DNA of 64,000 bases from contig CAWDCL010000003.1 in NCBI GenBank assembly GCA_963800865.1, forward strand, positions 124,001 to 188,000. The letters are read 5' to 3'. The stretch comes from JALOKP01 sp963800865. GTDB taxonomy: Bacteria; Acidobacteriota; Polarisedimenticolia; J045. The notes below the pieces were generated by a model. It ran no database searches and had not been told where the DNA came from. It saw only the letters and a program-made list of their open reading frames with translations. Shown one piece after another: positions 8,652-19,538 of this stretch. Every line of letters begins with the position of its first letter. The first letter of the stretch is position 1. Both the position numbers and the translations under genes were made by a program.

Positions 8652-9068
8652 CCGGTCCGTGGCTGCCCCCCTCAGAGACACCCAACCTGGCCGGCGGAAA
8701 ACACGCGGAGCGGGATCATCGCCTCGGCTGGCGAACCGGGGCAGCCGGAGATAAGCAACTTCCACGCCAGCGACGGCTCCGCCATCGCGCGCGACCCCGG
8801 TCGCAGCAAGTCCTACGGAACGCTCTGATTAGGACCTGGAGCGATCCAGCTCGGGGAGGGCCGGCTCGGGGGCGCGTCGCGGTCCCGGGACGATCAGCGG
8901 CCCGGTGTGTCCTGCTGGCAGGACAGTCCTACGGAATTGAGCCGGGGATCGGAAGTACGCCAGGAGCCGACCATCAATGGAACGGCCGGCGGGAGATCCC
9001 CGCCGGCCGATGGGATGGAGCCCGCCGGGCGACGCCTGCCACCGGCAGGCGCCGCCCGTTCCGTTCGA
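8652..9068. other. Structured intergenic region between convergent genes
   Basis: No gene is supported in this ~417-bp stretch. It holds three strong inverted repeats: 8908-8925 (TGTCCTGCTGGCAGGACA, 8-bp arms), 8985-9011 (CGGCCGGCGGG arms around agatc) and ~9028-9058 (GCCTGCC/GGCAGGC core). TTCCGTAGGACT occurs twice on the minus strand (near 8820-8808 and 8937-8924). With the terminator at 8617 this looks like a long structured 3' UTR or a leftward small RNA. Confidence 0.5.
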
Positions 9069-12000
9069 TCAGCAGGCGCCCGGGTTCTGGTTGGGGTTGT
9101 AGACCGCCGGGCAGTTGTCGCAGGCGTCACCGTGCGAATCGAAGTCCGCGTCGTTCTGAAGCGGGTTCGAGACGTTCGGGCAGTTGTCGAGAGCGTCGAT
9201 CACGCCGTCGCTGTCCGCGTCGCCGGGCGAGCCGGAGCACGGGTGCGAGTTGGGCCGCTCGGCGCCGGCGCTGTCCTGTCCGAGGCTCGACTCCGGACAG
9301 GTCGGGGCCTTCCTCGTCACCAGGTAGTAGAACGCGGTGAGCGGGGCCGGGGTGAGTGTGTCCGTCGCGCTGGAGCCCACGACGCCGCTGACCAGGCAGC
9401 TCTGGTTGTAGGCCCACGCTGAGCCGGGCCTCGTCGAGCCGCGATAGACATTGAACGGACCCAGCTCGACCTCCGCCCAGCCGATCGTGGCGGTCAGCGT
9501 GCCGCTGTCGTAGGTCACCGTGACCGTCGGGCCGACCGGGGTGCTCTGGTTCACGGCATCCACCGGGCAGGTCGCACTCGACCCGGTGCAGAGTTCCGCC
9601 GGGTCGCAGGTCGCCGTCGACGCCCGGCACTCCAGGGTCGCCGGCTGGAAGGCGTCTGCGGGGCACGCCGCGCCGGTTCCCGTGCAGGACTCCGCGACGT
9701 CGCAGTCGCCCGCCGACGCGCGGCACTCCGTGCTCGCCGGCTGGTAGGCATCCGCCGGACAGTCGTTGGTGGCGCCGTCGCAGGATTCCGCGACGTCGCA
9801 GGCGCCCGCCGAGGCACGGCACTCGCCCGTGCTCTTGACGTCCGCCGGGCAGGCAGCACCGCTTCCCGTGCAGGTCTCGGCAAGGTCACAGGCCCCGGCC
9901 GAACCACGGCACTCGAGCGTCGCCGGCTGGAACGTGTCCGCCGGGCAGACCCCGCTCGCGCCGTCGCAGACCTCCGCGACGTCGCAGGTGTCTGCCGCTC
10001 CACGGCAGAGCGTGTTCACCGGCTCGACCACGTCCGCCGGGCAGAAGGTGTTCACGCCGTCGCAGGTTTCGGCGACGTCGCACGTTCCCGCCTGAGCGCG
10101 GCAGAGCGTGGCGGCCGGTGCGATGCTGTCCGCCGGACAATCGGCGCTGCTGCCGGTGCAGGTCTCCGCCAGGTCGCAGGTTCCGGTCGCTGCGCGACAG
10201 ACCGTGGTCACCGGCTGGTAGGTCGACTTGCACACGCCGTCGGCCGGATCGCAGGCGTACGACGCGCACACGGTGTTCGGATCGCAGACCACGTTCAGGC
10301 AGCGATCCACCTCGTCCGCCCCAATGTCGGGCGTCGTGCTGCGGATGTCACCGTCGATGTCGATCGGCACCACCGCCAGCGGGGTCCCGACGTTCTCCAC
10401 CGGCGACGGACCGCCGGAGATGTTGAGGTGCAGGTCGGTGGTCGAGACGAACAGCGGATCCGCCGCCAGCGAGTTGGCGTCCTGCCCGCTCGCGGTCTGC
10501 CAGCTCGCCAGCGTCGCCCGGTCCACCCCGTTGAGGAGGCCGACGAGCCCGGCCGGACCCGACACCCAGTAGTCGTCGTAGTTGATCGTCGAGAACAGCG
10601 CGTTGGTCGTTGCCGCCGTCGCGATCGCGTACGTCTTGTCCGTCGCAGAGGTCGTGTTGTTCAGGTTCGTCGCAAAGATGTTGTTCCGGAGGTCCAGCCC
10701 CGTCACGCTGGCGTCGGCGAAGAACGCCGCGCTGGCCGTACCGGAGCTGTTGCCGGTGAAGTCGCCCGAACCCAGGTTGACCGAGTTGGCATAGACCTTG
10801 ATTCCTCCCGTCGTCCCCAGGATCCGCAGGCCGACGATCGAATCGCCCGACAGGCTCGACCAGCCGTCGCCTTTGACGTTCGAGACGAAGTTGTTGGCGA
10901 TCAGCAGGTTGCTGGTGGCGTTGCCGGTGTTGACGTCGATCCCCTTGCCGCCGTAGCCGCCCGTGCTGGTGTAGCGCACATCGCTGATCCTGTTGCGGGT
11001 CACGCTGGAGTTGACCAGCCCCGTGCTGAGGATCAGCCCGGTGGCGTTGTTGTTGGAGCTGACCGCGGAGTCGCTCGTCACGACGTTCGTGATCGTATTG
11101 AGCCGGATGTCGGCGCCGGTCGCCTGGCCCACGTTCAGGCCGATCCGGCCGAGCGAGTTCGACGCCGTCACCGCGTCGCCGAAGTCGTTGCCGGTGACCA
11201 GGGTGTTGTCGTTCAGGGCGCCGGCGAGGCCGATGCTCTGGACGCCGATCGTGGCCTTCTGGATCAGGTTGTTCTGCAGCGTCAGGTTGTCGTTGTCCGC
11301 GCCGTTGGCCGCGCCGCCGGAGGCGCCGACGAAGATGCCGAAGGTCGTCACCGTGGAGCTGCCCACGGTGCCGGCCTGGACGATGCAGTTCTTGATCGTG
11401 TTGTCCGTGGCGCCGGCGCCGGCCCCGAGACTGCCGATCCAGATCACGGCCGTCCCGCTCGCGGTGTTCGGATTCACGATCGTCAGGCTGCGGTCGGTCC
11501 CGCCGCTCAGCGAACCGTCGATGGTCACCCGGTCCGCGCCGTTGAGCTTGATCACCGCGGCGCCGCTTCCGGTGCCGGTGATCGTGCGCGCCACGCCGAC
11601 CGGCCGGATCAGGACCGTGTAGATCGCCTTGGCTTCCTCGGCCGACTGGTTCAACGGCACCGAGCCCGTCTCTCCGGTCAGATCGCTCGTGATGTCGATC
11701 GTCACGTTGCCTTGCAGGACGCCGTTGTTGAGCGCCTCGAAGATGCCGCCCGCGTTGGTCAGCGAGGTGTAGGTTTCACCCGCTCCGACGTTGTACGAGC
11801 CGGAGTAGCCGATCGAGATCAGGTAGCCGTTCGGCGTGGTCGGCGGCGTGCCGGCGGCCGGCGGGTTCGCCGTGAAGCCGCTCGCTCCGGCCGAAGGATT
11901 GGCCGACACGTTCGGCGGGGACACGCCGTCCTGCGCCATCACGTAGTACTGGAGGGTGTCGCCGGGGGAGACGCTGCCGCCGGTGACGAGGCTGTAGTCG

Positions 12001-15000
12001 ATCAGGCAATCGTAGTTGCTCCCGCTGACGTGGACGCACTGGCTCGACACGTACGGATCCGAGGTGCCCTTGCGGAAGTAGATCACCGGCAAGCCGGCCC
12101 CGGATGTCGGCACTCCCGACGAGTCCGTGATCGTGGCCGAGAGGGTGCGATTGAGCGTGCTGGTGGTGTTGGCCAGCGGGGTGTAGACGATCGCCGGGCC
12201 CGCGGTGTCGAGCGCGGACTCGTAGGCTCCGATGGACGGGTTGGTGGCGCTGCGCACCGCCCCGGTGATGTCCGTGGTCACGCTCAGCGGGGTGCCCGCG
12301 GCGATCAGCGGCGATCCGGGCTGCGGCTGGAGGTTGGTCGCCGAGTTGAACGCCGGGTCACTGGAGACCGAGGAGGCGTCCTTGCCGGTCGCCGTCTTCC
12401 AGTCGGCGAAGGTCACCTGGTTCGTGCCGGAGCCCTGCGAGAGGCTCCCGGTCTTGCCGATCGCGAAGGTCGAACCGGTGGCGGTGAAGAGGTCGTTGAA
12501 GTCGGAGATCAGGTTCGCGAAGGTGGTCGACGCCGTCCCGATGGCGTAGCTGAAGCCGGTGCCGTTGACCACGGTGCTGTACAGCGCGTTGTCGCGCACG
12601 TCGACGGCCGGGTCGGTACCGCCGATGGCGAGCGCGTAGTTCGGGTACGAGCCTCCGGTGAAGGTCCCGGTCATCGACACCGAGTTGAAGTAGACCCGCG
12701 TCGTCGAGCCGACGCCGCCTCCCAGGAAGATCCCGGCTCCGAAATCGCCGCTCGTCCCGTTCGCCCCGACGCCGTAGATCGAGTTGTTGGCGATCAGGTT
12801 GGTCCCCGACGTGGCCTGCGCGACGCTGATCCCGGCGGCCGAGAAGGTGCCCGTGTTCGTCACCTTGCCGATGAAGTTGCGCTCCACCGTCGCGTTGGTG
12901 ACCTCGTTCCCGGTGAACGACGACGTCGAGATCGAGGTCAGGCCCAACGCGATCCCGAAGACGTCCGGCGAGGACGACTGGGTGACGCCGTCGATCCTGT
13001 TCTGCGTGACCAGCAGGCCGTTCTCGAAGCCGGTCCAGATGCCGCCCTTGGCGACGTTGTCGGGCGAGGCGGCGGTCATCAGGTTCTGCGAGATGACGTT
13101 GGCGGTGTTCTTGTTCCCCGTGGCGGCACCCTGCGTATAGATGCCGTACTGGACCTTCCTGATGTCGTTGTTCTGGATCGTGTTGCCGTTGTTGCCGGTG
13201 CCCAGGCTCACCGTCGAGACCGTGGCGCCGCCCATGCCGATGCCGAACAGCGTCGTCGTGTTGCTGTTGCCGACGACGTTGATGTTCTTCACGGTGTTGC
13301 CCGTGGCTCCGTCGGTGCCGTTGCTCTGCAGCCAGATCACGGCGGTCGAGCTGCCGGTCGCCGTGAGGGTCACCGTCAGGCTGCGATCGGTTCCGCCGCC
13401 GCCGTTCGAGCCGTCGATCGTGACGCGGTCGGCGCCGTTCAGGCGGATGAAACCGCCCGTCGGCGCGGTCGTGCTGGTGATCGCCCGCGGCGCCAGCGTC
13501 ACTCCCGTCGGGTAGATGCGGACGCTGAAGTTGCTGCCGGTCGGCTCCTCGGCGATCGCGTTGAGGGCCACCGACCCGTCCTCGCCCGTCGTCAGGTCGC
13601 CGGTGATCTCGATGAAGAGATCGGCGTTCAGTACGCTGCCGTTGACGGCGCTGAAGACGCCTCCCGCGCCGGTCAGGGTGGTGTAGTCGCAGCCCGAAGC
13701 GCAGACGGTCTTGGTGCCGGAAAGAGCGGCGACGATCGAGTAGCCGTTCGGTGCGATCGGCGGCGTGGCCGCGGCGGGCGGGTTCGCCGTGAAGCCCCCG
13801 GCGCCCGCGAGCGGATTCGTGGTCACGTTCGGGGCCGCCGCCCCGTCCTGCGCCGCCACGTAGTACTGGATCGTGTCGCCGACGACGACCCCGCCCACCG
13901 CGCTGTAGGTGAACACGCAGTCATAGCTGCTGCCGCCGGCGAAGGTGCACTGGGAGGCGGTGTACCCGCCGGAGGTGCCCTTGCGGTAGTAAAGCTGCGG
14001 CAACCCGATCCCGGCGATCGGGACGCCGGAGGCGTCCGTGATCGACGCCGTCAGCGTGCGGCTCGTCGTGTTTCCGGAATTCAGGAGCGGCGTGTAGCTG
14101 ATGATTGGCGCCGAGAGGTCGATGCCGTTGAAGTTCCCCGCGTCGGCGCCGATGTCGGTCGGCGTCAGGGTGCTGCGCAACTGTCCGTCGAAGTCGTCGG
14201 TCACGCTGGCAATCGACGCGCCACCGTTGCCTTCGACGACCGTGGTGAGCGTCGGACTGATGTGCAGGTCGATCGCGGTGCTGCCCGTCGGATCGATGAA
14301 CTGCGGGTCGCTCGAGAAGCTGTTCAGATCCTGCCCGGTCGCGGTCTGCCAGGCGCCCAGCGTCAACTGATCGACCGCATTGTAGAGGCCGACGTTGCCG
14401 CCGGTGCCGGTCACGTACAGAACGTTGTTGTTGGAGGTCAGGCCGCTCGGGTTCACTCCCGATCCGCCGACACGGATGGCGTAGTGCTTGCCGGTGCCGG
14501 TGCCGTTGCTGCGGGCATTGAAGAACACGTTGTCCCGGTACACGCGCGTGTTGAAGGTGATCGCGCTCTGGAAGGCGAATGTGTTCGCCGTCCCGGCGAC
14601 CCCGGCGCCGCCGATGTAAACGCTGTTGTGGTAGATGTTGTCCGTTCCGGCGACCGTCTCGGCGATGCCGTTGATCTGCACTCCGTTGGTCAGCCCGTTG
14701 CCCAGATCGATCATGTTGTTCTGGTAGCTGGTCGTCCCGCTGTTGATGTTGATCCCGTTGATCGTTGCGGACGCGCTGGTACTGGGAGTCGTCAGCGTGT
14801 GGATGAAGTTCCGCGCGACGACGTTGGTTCCGGAGCTCGAACCCGCGTACTGGATGCCGGTCACCGACACGGCGGCCGTCGCGTTGGTGTTGCTCAGCAA
14901 CTGCACCGTGTTCTGCGACACGGTGTATCCGGAGTTCGACGTGGCCGTCTGGGCGATGCCGATCACGGACGCCGACGACCCGGTGGCCGTGTTGGCCGCG

Positions 15001-16524
15001 GACATCGTCAGGTTGCGGACGGTGTTGCCGGTGATCGTCGGCGTGGCGAGGTCGGTCTGGATGCCGATGACCCGCGACGAGGTCCCGGTCGCGTTGTTCG
15101 TGAGTGGCGCCGCCGCGCTGCCGATCGTATTGCCGGAGAGCGTCGCCGTGACGCCGGCGGAGGTGCTGGTATTGACCCGCACTCCGTAGAGAACGCCCGA
15201 GGCGCTGGCCGCGGTGAGCGTGATGTTGCCGACGCTGTTGTTCGAGACGTTCGTCGTGCTCGAGCCGAAGTTGTAGACGCCGTAGATCTCGTTCGTCGAG
15301 GTCGACGTCGTGGAGTAGGTGATGCCCGGTCGCGCCGCCCAGGCTGCCGATCGTGTTCCCGGCGACGTTGCCGACGTTGACCAGGCCCCCGCTGATGTAA
15401 ATCCCGCGGAACGGGGCGCTGGAACCGGTGCCGCTCGCCGCGCCGGAGATGGCCAGCGCGGTGATCGTGTTGCCCTGGACGCTGGAGGCCACGGTGGTGC
15501 TGGCGGAGATCGAGATCGGCAGGAAGGCGCCGCCGGTCGTGCTCGGGAATACGAGGCCATAGGTGCCCGTCCCCGCGCTGCTCGAGAATCCGATCGTGTT
15601 GCCCGTGACCTGGAAGTTGCCGCCCGAGGAGTTGGCGACCCGGATCCCGGTGTGGGTCAGGCTGGTGGAGGTCATCGTGCGCGAGGCGGTCTGGAAGAAC
15701 CGGTTGTTGCTGAAGGTGCAGTCGGTCGTTCCGGTGACCACGTCGACGCCGGCCGACGACGCGGTGGCGCTGAAGAAGTCGTAGATGTTGTTGTTCGTCA
15801 GGAGGACGCCGCTGTTGTTGAGCGTGGCGGTCGTCGTCGTGCCGGAGTACGTCACCGCCTTGGTCGGGAGGTTGGTCCCGGCCGGTCCGATGTTGCAGCT
15901 CGAGACCGTGTTGTTGTCGTTACCGGTCGTCACGGCGCCGGCGCCGAACACGATCGTGCCGCCGCTGCTGCCGACCGCGACGGTCGAGGAGCCGAGCACG
16001 GTCGCGTTGGTGACGACGTTCGCGGTCGCGTCGGCCTGGAACGCGATCGTGGCGGTGCCGATGGTCGAACTCACGGTCGTGTTGGAGATCGTCAGCGAAT
16101 TCCCGAGGGTGTTGAGGCCGTCGATCGTCACGTTGTCGGCGCCGTTGAGGTTGATCAGCGCCGAGGCGGCAATCGGGGCCCCGGAGATCGTGCGCGCGGC
16201 GCCGCCGACGGGCTTGATCGCGATCGTCGTGTAGAACGCGGAACCCGAGCCGCTGGCGTTCAGCGCTGCGGTGGTGTTCTCCGCGAGCGAATCGCCACAG
16301 ACCTCGATATCGATCGTGCCCTGGTGAGTTCCGGCGTTGATCGCGTCGAATGCGGCCTTGAGCGTGGCGTAGGCCGTCGGCCCTGCCGTGCCGGCGGTCG
16401 CTTCCACTTCGATTGGCCCGGCGGTATCGCAGGCGCCAAGAGCGGCGACGGCCGGGGTGACCCAGGCGGCGGCGACCAGGAGGAGGACGACTGCAGTCGT
16501 GGAGAGGAGGCGTAGGCGGCTCAT
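9069..16524 (-). CDS. Giant secreted beta-helix protein with disintegrin-like and thrombospondin type-3 repeats, one frameshift
   Basis: About 2,484 residues once a single frameshift is repaired. The start at 16524 is backed by AAGGAG six bases upstream and a signal peptide (LLSTTAVVLLLVAAAWVTPA). Three Asn/Thr/Ser-rich parallel beta-helix modules follow, each opened by a YxTLTxAGGxF-like segment and LNGADxVTIDG. Two spacer domains separate them (RTLxAxITDxSGVP ... YYVxAQDG). Then come seven ~31-residue Cys repeats at 10199-9555 (CRxSAGxCDxAExCxGxxxxCPAD), an FN3-like domain (VYRGS...FYYLVTRK) and thrombospondin type-3 repeats (DADSDGVIDALDNCPN, DFDSHGDACDNCP), which normally bind calcium. 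The frame breaks at 15325-15327 (one extra base in CCC). It is probably a surface or matrix adhesin; the function is unknown. Confidence 0.8.
9555..10199 (-). repeat. Seven tandem ~92-bp repeats encoding disintegrin-like Cys motifs
   Basis: Inside the giant gene, seven consecutive units of 30-32 codons follow the pattern C-R-x(5-6)-C-D-x-A-E-x-C-x-G-x(4-5)-C-P-A/V-D. The spacing CR..CD.xE.C.G...CP.D resembles the core of ADAM-type disintegrin domains. A related Cys-rich segment (VCDPNTVCASYACDP) precedes the first unit at ~10290-10210. Confidence 0.85.
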
Positions 16525-17206
16525 GGCTTCTCCTTGGGACATTCCGTCACCAGCGAACCGCGAGTTCCACAGCGCGCGGACTCAGCGCAGGTGGAATTCG
16601 CGGACAGCCTTGCAGGTTCGGTCACAGCGCGGGGAAAGGGGACTGGGAGAGCGTGGAACGACGGGACGGATCGGCGGCGTTCTCGGTGGCCGGGAACCGG
16701 CGGCGGAAGGCGCGATGGAGGCGCCCGGAGCCCCTGTACTTGCGCCGGCAAGGCGCCAGCGAGCGGAATTCGACGCGTATGCGACCTGGCCCCTGATCTG
16801 CCCATGTATTGCGGCCCGCCCCACTTGGACCGGGGCGCAGTATAGGACTGTCCGACCCCCGTCAACGCGACCCAACCGGCGTGTTTTCGCAACGAGACCG
16901 GAATCCGGCGGCCCGGCGGACCGACGCAGCGAACAGTAACCGATGATTCGCGGTCGTTGCGGTCAGCGTTCCGGGCCGCAAGAAGAAGCGCGCGCGCGGT
17001 GAACACACCCGGGACTGCTGGTCAGGCGTTTCGAGACCGGGTCGTCACTCCGCGGTTCTTCACGTGAAGTAACACGGCGGGCGCGATGGCTACCGAACAA
17101 GTGCAACCACCTGCGTCAGCTGGAGACGCTCAGGACCGACTCGGCCGGAACGGACTCCGGCCGCCGCCCCCGCGCGCGAAACGGAGCCGAAAGCGTCGCA
17201 ATCCGG
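16525..17206. other. Intergenic region and long leader upstream of the giant gene
   Basis: No supported gene lies in these 682 bp. The best signal is a minus-strand promoter at 16865-16839 (see separate entry), implying a ~310-nt leader before the giant gene. A palindrome CTTCACGTGAAG lies near 17058-17070. The rest looks like unremarkable GC-rich spacer; open frames in it lack family resemblance. Confidence 0.5.
16839..16865 (-). promoter_or_regulatory. Putative promoter of the giant secreted-protein gene with GGACAGTCC in the spacer
   Basis: On the minus strand TTGACG (16865-16860) and TATACT (16844-16839) are separated by 15 bp, a little short of the usual 17. The spacer contains the palindrome GGACAGTCC (16853-16845), a possible operator. 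The same GTAGGACTGTCC string recurs on the minus strand at 8932-8921, beyond the other end of the gene. Confidence 0.45.
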
Positions 17207-18445
17207 TCAAACGGTCGGAGGGGGTCCGCCGGTGCCGCGTCGAACGCCCGCCACGTGCGCCGTCCCGCAGTGCGGGCACGCGACCTGCCGCCCGGCCCAC
17301 GCCGGCGGGAGCTTGAGCGTCGTCCCGCACGCACACGGGACGAAGGCGTAGTTCTTGACCTGCCAGATCGCGTCGGTGGCGCCGCGCACGCGGTCGGCTC
17401 GCGTGCGCGGGTCGGGCTGGGGCCCGCGCTGGGGGTCGCTCGCCTCGGCCAGGGCCGAAGCCGGCATCACGCCGACCGGCCGGCGCGTCACCGTGCGGAA
17501 GGCCTCGTCGTAGCGCGCGTAGCCCGGCATCCCGCCCATCGCGCGCAGGATCCGGATCCGCTCGGCGAGCGGCGGGTGGGTGCTGCCCCACGCCGAGATG
17601 CCGCCCGCGTCGAGCGAGGCCTTCGCCAGCGGATCGCTGATGAAGCTCGGCGCGACGGTGCGCGGCACGTCCTTCAGCACGCCCCCCTCCCGCCCGATCT
17701 TCTCGAGCGCGCCGGCGAGCCCGTCCGGGTAGCGCGTGAACTGCGCGCCGCAGGCGTCCGCCAGGTACTCGCGGCGGCGCGAGACCGCGAGCTGCAGCAG
17801 GTGCGCCAGCAGCGGCGCCAGCACGATCAGCAGCACGGCCGCGATCATGATCACCGCCCCCAGCGGGTTCCCCTTGTCCGAGGTGCGGCGCCGCGGCGGG
17901 CCGTACCAGAGCACCCGCCGCCCGACGTCGGCGAGGATCACGATCGCGCCCGCCATCGCGCCGAGCAGCAGGAGGTACAGGACGTCGCGGTTCTTCACGT
18001 GTCCCAGCTCGTGCGCGACGACCCCCTGCAGCTCGTCGCGATCGAGCTTCTCGAGCAGGCCCGAGGTCACCGCGATCGACGCGCGGTCCGGCCCGCGGCC
18101 GGTGGCGAACGCGTTGAGCGCGTCCTTGTCGATGATGTAGACGTCGGGCATCTTCGGCAGTCCGGCCGCGATCGTCATCTCCTCGACGACGTTCCAGAGC
18201 ACCGGGTGGTCCTGCTTTCCGATCTTCCGCGCGCCGACGAGGCCGAGGAAGATCGTGTCGCCCGAGCCGTACGCGACCAGGCCCAGCACGGCCCACAGGA
18301 GCAGCCCCGCCCCCAGCCCCGGTACGCCGCCGTCGCCGGGGGCCATGATCTCGCCCACGGCGAAGCCGACGGCGGCCAGCAGCGCCGCCATCGCGACGAT
18401 GAGCAGCGCGCTGCGGCGCTGGTTGGCGCGGATCAGCTCGAACAT
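17207..18445 (-). CDS. M48 family metallopeptidase (HtpX-like) with C-terminal zinc ribbon
   Basis: A membrane zinc protease of 412 residues. Two N-terminal membrane helices (residues ~12-33 and ~45-65) precede the catalytic HELGH at 145-149, with a second helix pair at ~155-215 and the downstream zinc-ligand region SRRREYLADACGAQFT. Near the end a four-Cys ribbon (CACG...CPHCG) is unusual for HtpX and may be regulatory. HtpX-type proteases act in membrane-protein quality control. It is the last gene of a trio with LemA (31-bp gap) and a zinc-ribbon protein, a pairing (LemA-M48) seen in many bacteria. Confidence 0.88.
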   Translation of the reverse strand: MFELIRANQRRSALLIVAMAALLAAVGFAVGEIMAPGDGGVPGLGAGLLLWAVLGLVAYGSGDTIFLGLVGARKIGKQDHPVLWNVVEEMTIAAGLPKMPDVYIIDKDALNAFATGRGPDRASIAVTSGLLEKLDRDELQGVVAHELGHVKNRDVLYLLLLGAMAGAIVILADVGRRVLWYGPPRRRTSDKGNPLGAVIMIAAVLLIVLAPLLAHLLQLAVSRRREYLADACGAQFTRYPDGLAGALEKIGREGGVLKDVPRTVAPSFISDPLAKASLDAGGISAWGSTHPPLAERIRILRAMGGMPGYARYDEAFRTVTRRPVGVMPASALAEASDPQRGPQPDPRTRADRVRGATDAIWQVKNYAFVPCACGTTLKLPPAWAGRQVACPHCGTAHVAGVRRGTGGPPPTV

Positions 18446-18476
18446 CGGACGCGGGCTCCCGGCGCTCCGCCCGGGC

Positions 18477-19037
18477 TCAGGGGAACTTCACCTGCGGCAC
18501 CTGCTTCTCGGCCTCGGTCTCGACCTGGAAGAAGGGCTCCGGTGCGAAGCCGAAGGCGTTGGCGAAGATGTTGGAGGGGAAGACCTCGATCCGGTTCTTG
18601 AAGCGCATCGCGGAGTCGTTGTAGTACTGCCGCGCGAAACCGATCTTGTTCTCCGTCGAGGCCAGCTCCTCCTGCAGCGCGAGGAAGTTCTGGTTGGCCT
18701 TCAGGTCGGGGTACGCCTCGGCCACCGCGAACAGCGAGCGCAGCGTCTGCGACAGCGCATTCTCCGCCTTGACCGCCTCGGCCACGTTGCCGCTGGCGGC
18801 GATCGCCTGCTGGCGGGCCTTGACCACGGCTTCGAGCGTGCCACGTTCGTGCCCCGCGTAGCCCTTGACGGTCTCGACCAGGTTGGGGATCAGGTCGTGG
18901 CGCCGCTTCAGCTGGACGTCGATCTGGCTCCAGGCGTTCTTCACCTCGTTGCGCGCGCGCACCAGGCCGTTGTAGAGCCCGACCAGGAAGACCGCGAGCA
19001 GGCCCAGGACGACGAGGACGACAAGACCACCGATCAT
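18477..19037 (-). CDS. lemA: LemA family protein
   Basis: 186 residues with one N-terminal membrane helix (GGLVVLVVLGLLAVFLVGLY) followed by the conserved LVRARNEVKNAWSQIDVQLKRRHDLIPNLV segment (beginning and end of this block are LVRARNEV and DLIPNLV). It also has YPDLKANQNFLALQEEL and the terminal NIFANAFGFAPEPFF. These are diagnostic for LemA, a helical-bundle protein facing the outside of the membrane. Its role is not well defined; it is often encoded with M48 peptidases, as here. GGGAGA lies just upstream of the ATG. Confidence 0.95.
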   Translation of the reverse strand: MIGGLVVLVVLGLLAVFLVGLYNGLVRARNEVKNAWSQIDVQLKRRHDLIPNLVETVKGYAGHERGTLEAVVKARQQAIAASGNVAEAVKAENALSQTLRSLFAVAEAYPDLKANQNFLALQEELASTENKIGFARQYYNDSAMRFKNRIEVFPSNIFANAFGFAPEPFFQVETEAEKQVPQVKFP

Positions 19038-19061
19038 GTTCTCTCCCTTCAGGGCGGGGCG

Positions 19062-19484
19062 TCACGCCGGACGGCGGAACGTCTCCCCGAGAAACGACAC
19101 CATCACGCCCCGGGCGTCGGAACGGCCGGGGTTGACCGATTCGAGCGCGTGCCCGAGCTCTCCGCGGTCGAACCAGATGCCGTGAACGCAGCGATCGACG
19201 AGGAGCGTGTGTTGCTCGTCGAACCAGACCTTGTCCATCGCCCGGTCGCAGCGCGGGCAGAGCCGGCCGCGCTCGTCAATCGGGGCCAGCGCGAAACGCG
19301 CCGAGTCGCGCTCGGCGGGGCCGAGCCCGTTCATCTCGGCCAACAGGTCGAACTCGCCGGCGTCGAACCAGATCCCGCGGCACGCCGCGCAGCAGTCGAG
19401 CTCGACCTGCTCGCGCTCGACGACGATCAGCACCTGGCGGCAGGCGGGACAATCCACGGCCGGGGCCCTCCCCTCCGCGACCAT
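19062..19484 (-). CDS. Two-zinc-ribbon protein (TFIIB-like zinc finger)
   Basis: 140 residues with two related ribbons: CPACR...CCAACRGIWFDAGE near the N-terminus and CPRCDRAMDKVWF...DRCVHGIWFDRGEL near the C-terminus. The GIWFDxGEL signature is typical of the zf-TFIIB family of small bacterial zinc proteins. The second ribbon has only three obvious Cys ligands, with a His replacing the last. Its function is unknown. It is the first gene of the zinc-ribbon/LemA/M48 trio (24-bp gap to lemA), which suggests a shared role in membrane-protein handling. Confidence 0.8.
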   Translation of the reverse strand: MVAEGRAPAVDCPACRQVLIVVEREQVELDCCAACRGIWFDAGEFDLLAEMNGLGPAERDSARFALAPIDERGRLCPRCDRAMDKVWFDEQHTLLVDRCVHGIWFDRGELGHALESVNPGRSDARGVMVSFLGETFRRPA

Positions 19485-19538
19485 TCTAGGGAAGTTGCGG
19501 CTCCGGGGTGGCGCCGTTCGCGACCCTGCGGCTACCAG

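Noticed and set aside
8652..8830. Possible riboswitch (c-di-GMP or cobalamin type) in the structured region
   Set aside because: Individual strings such as GGGGCAGCCGGAG look suggestive, but the conserved core of neither class can be assembled, and the position is downstream of genes on both strands.
10428..15380. A 1,650-codon plus-strand open frame opposite the giant gene
   Set aside because: It is Arg/Gly/Val-rich with no domain, and the minus strand gives clear repeats, signal peptide and Cys modules. It is a GC-skew shadow.
16388..17006. Several 70-180 codon open frames upstream of the giant gene
   Set aside because: Arg/Pro/Gly-rich, no ribosome sites and no family resemblance; the region carries promoter and leader signals instead.
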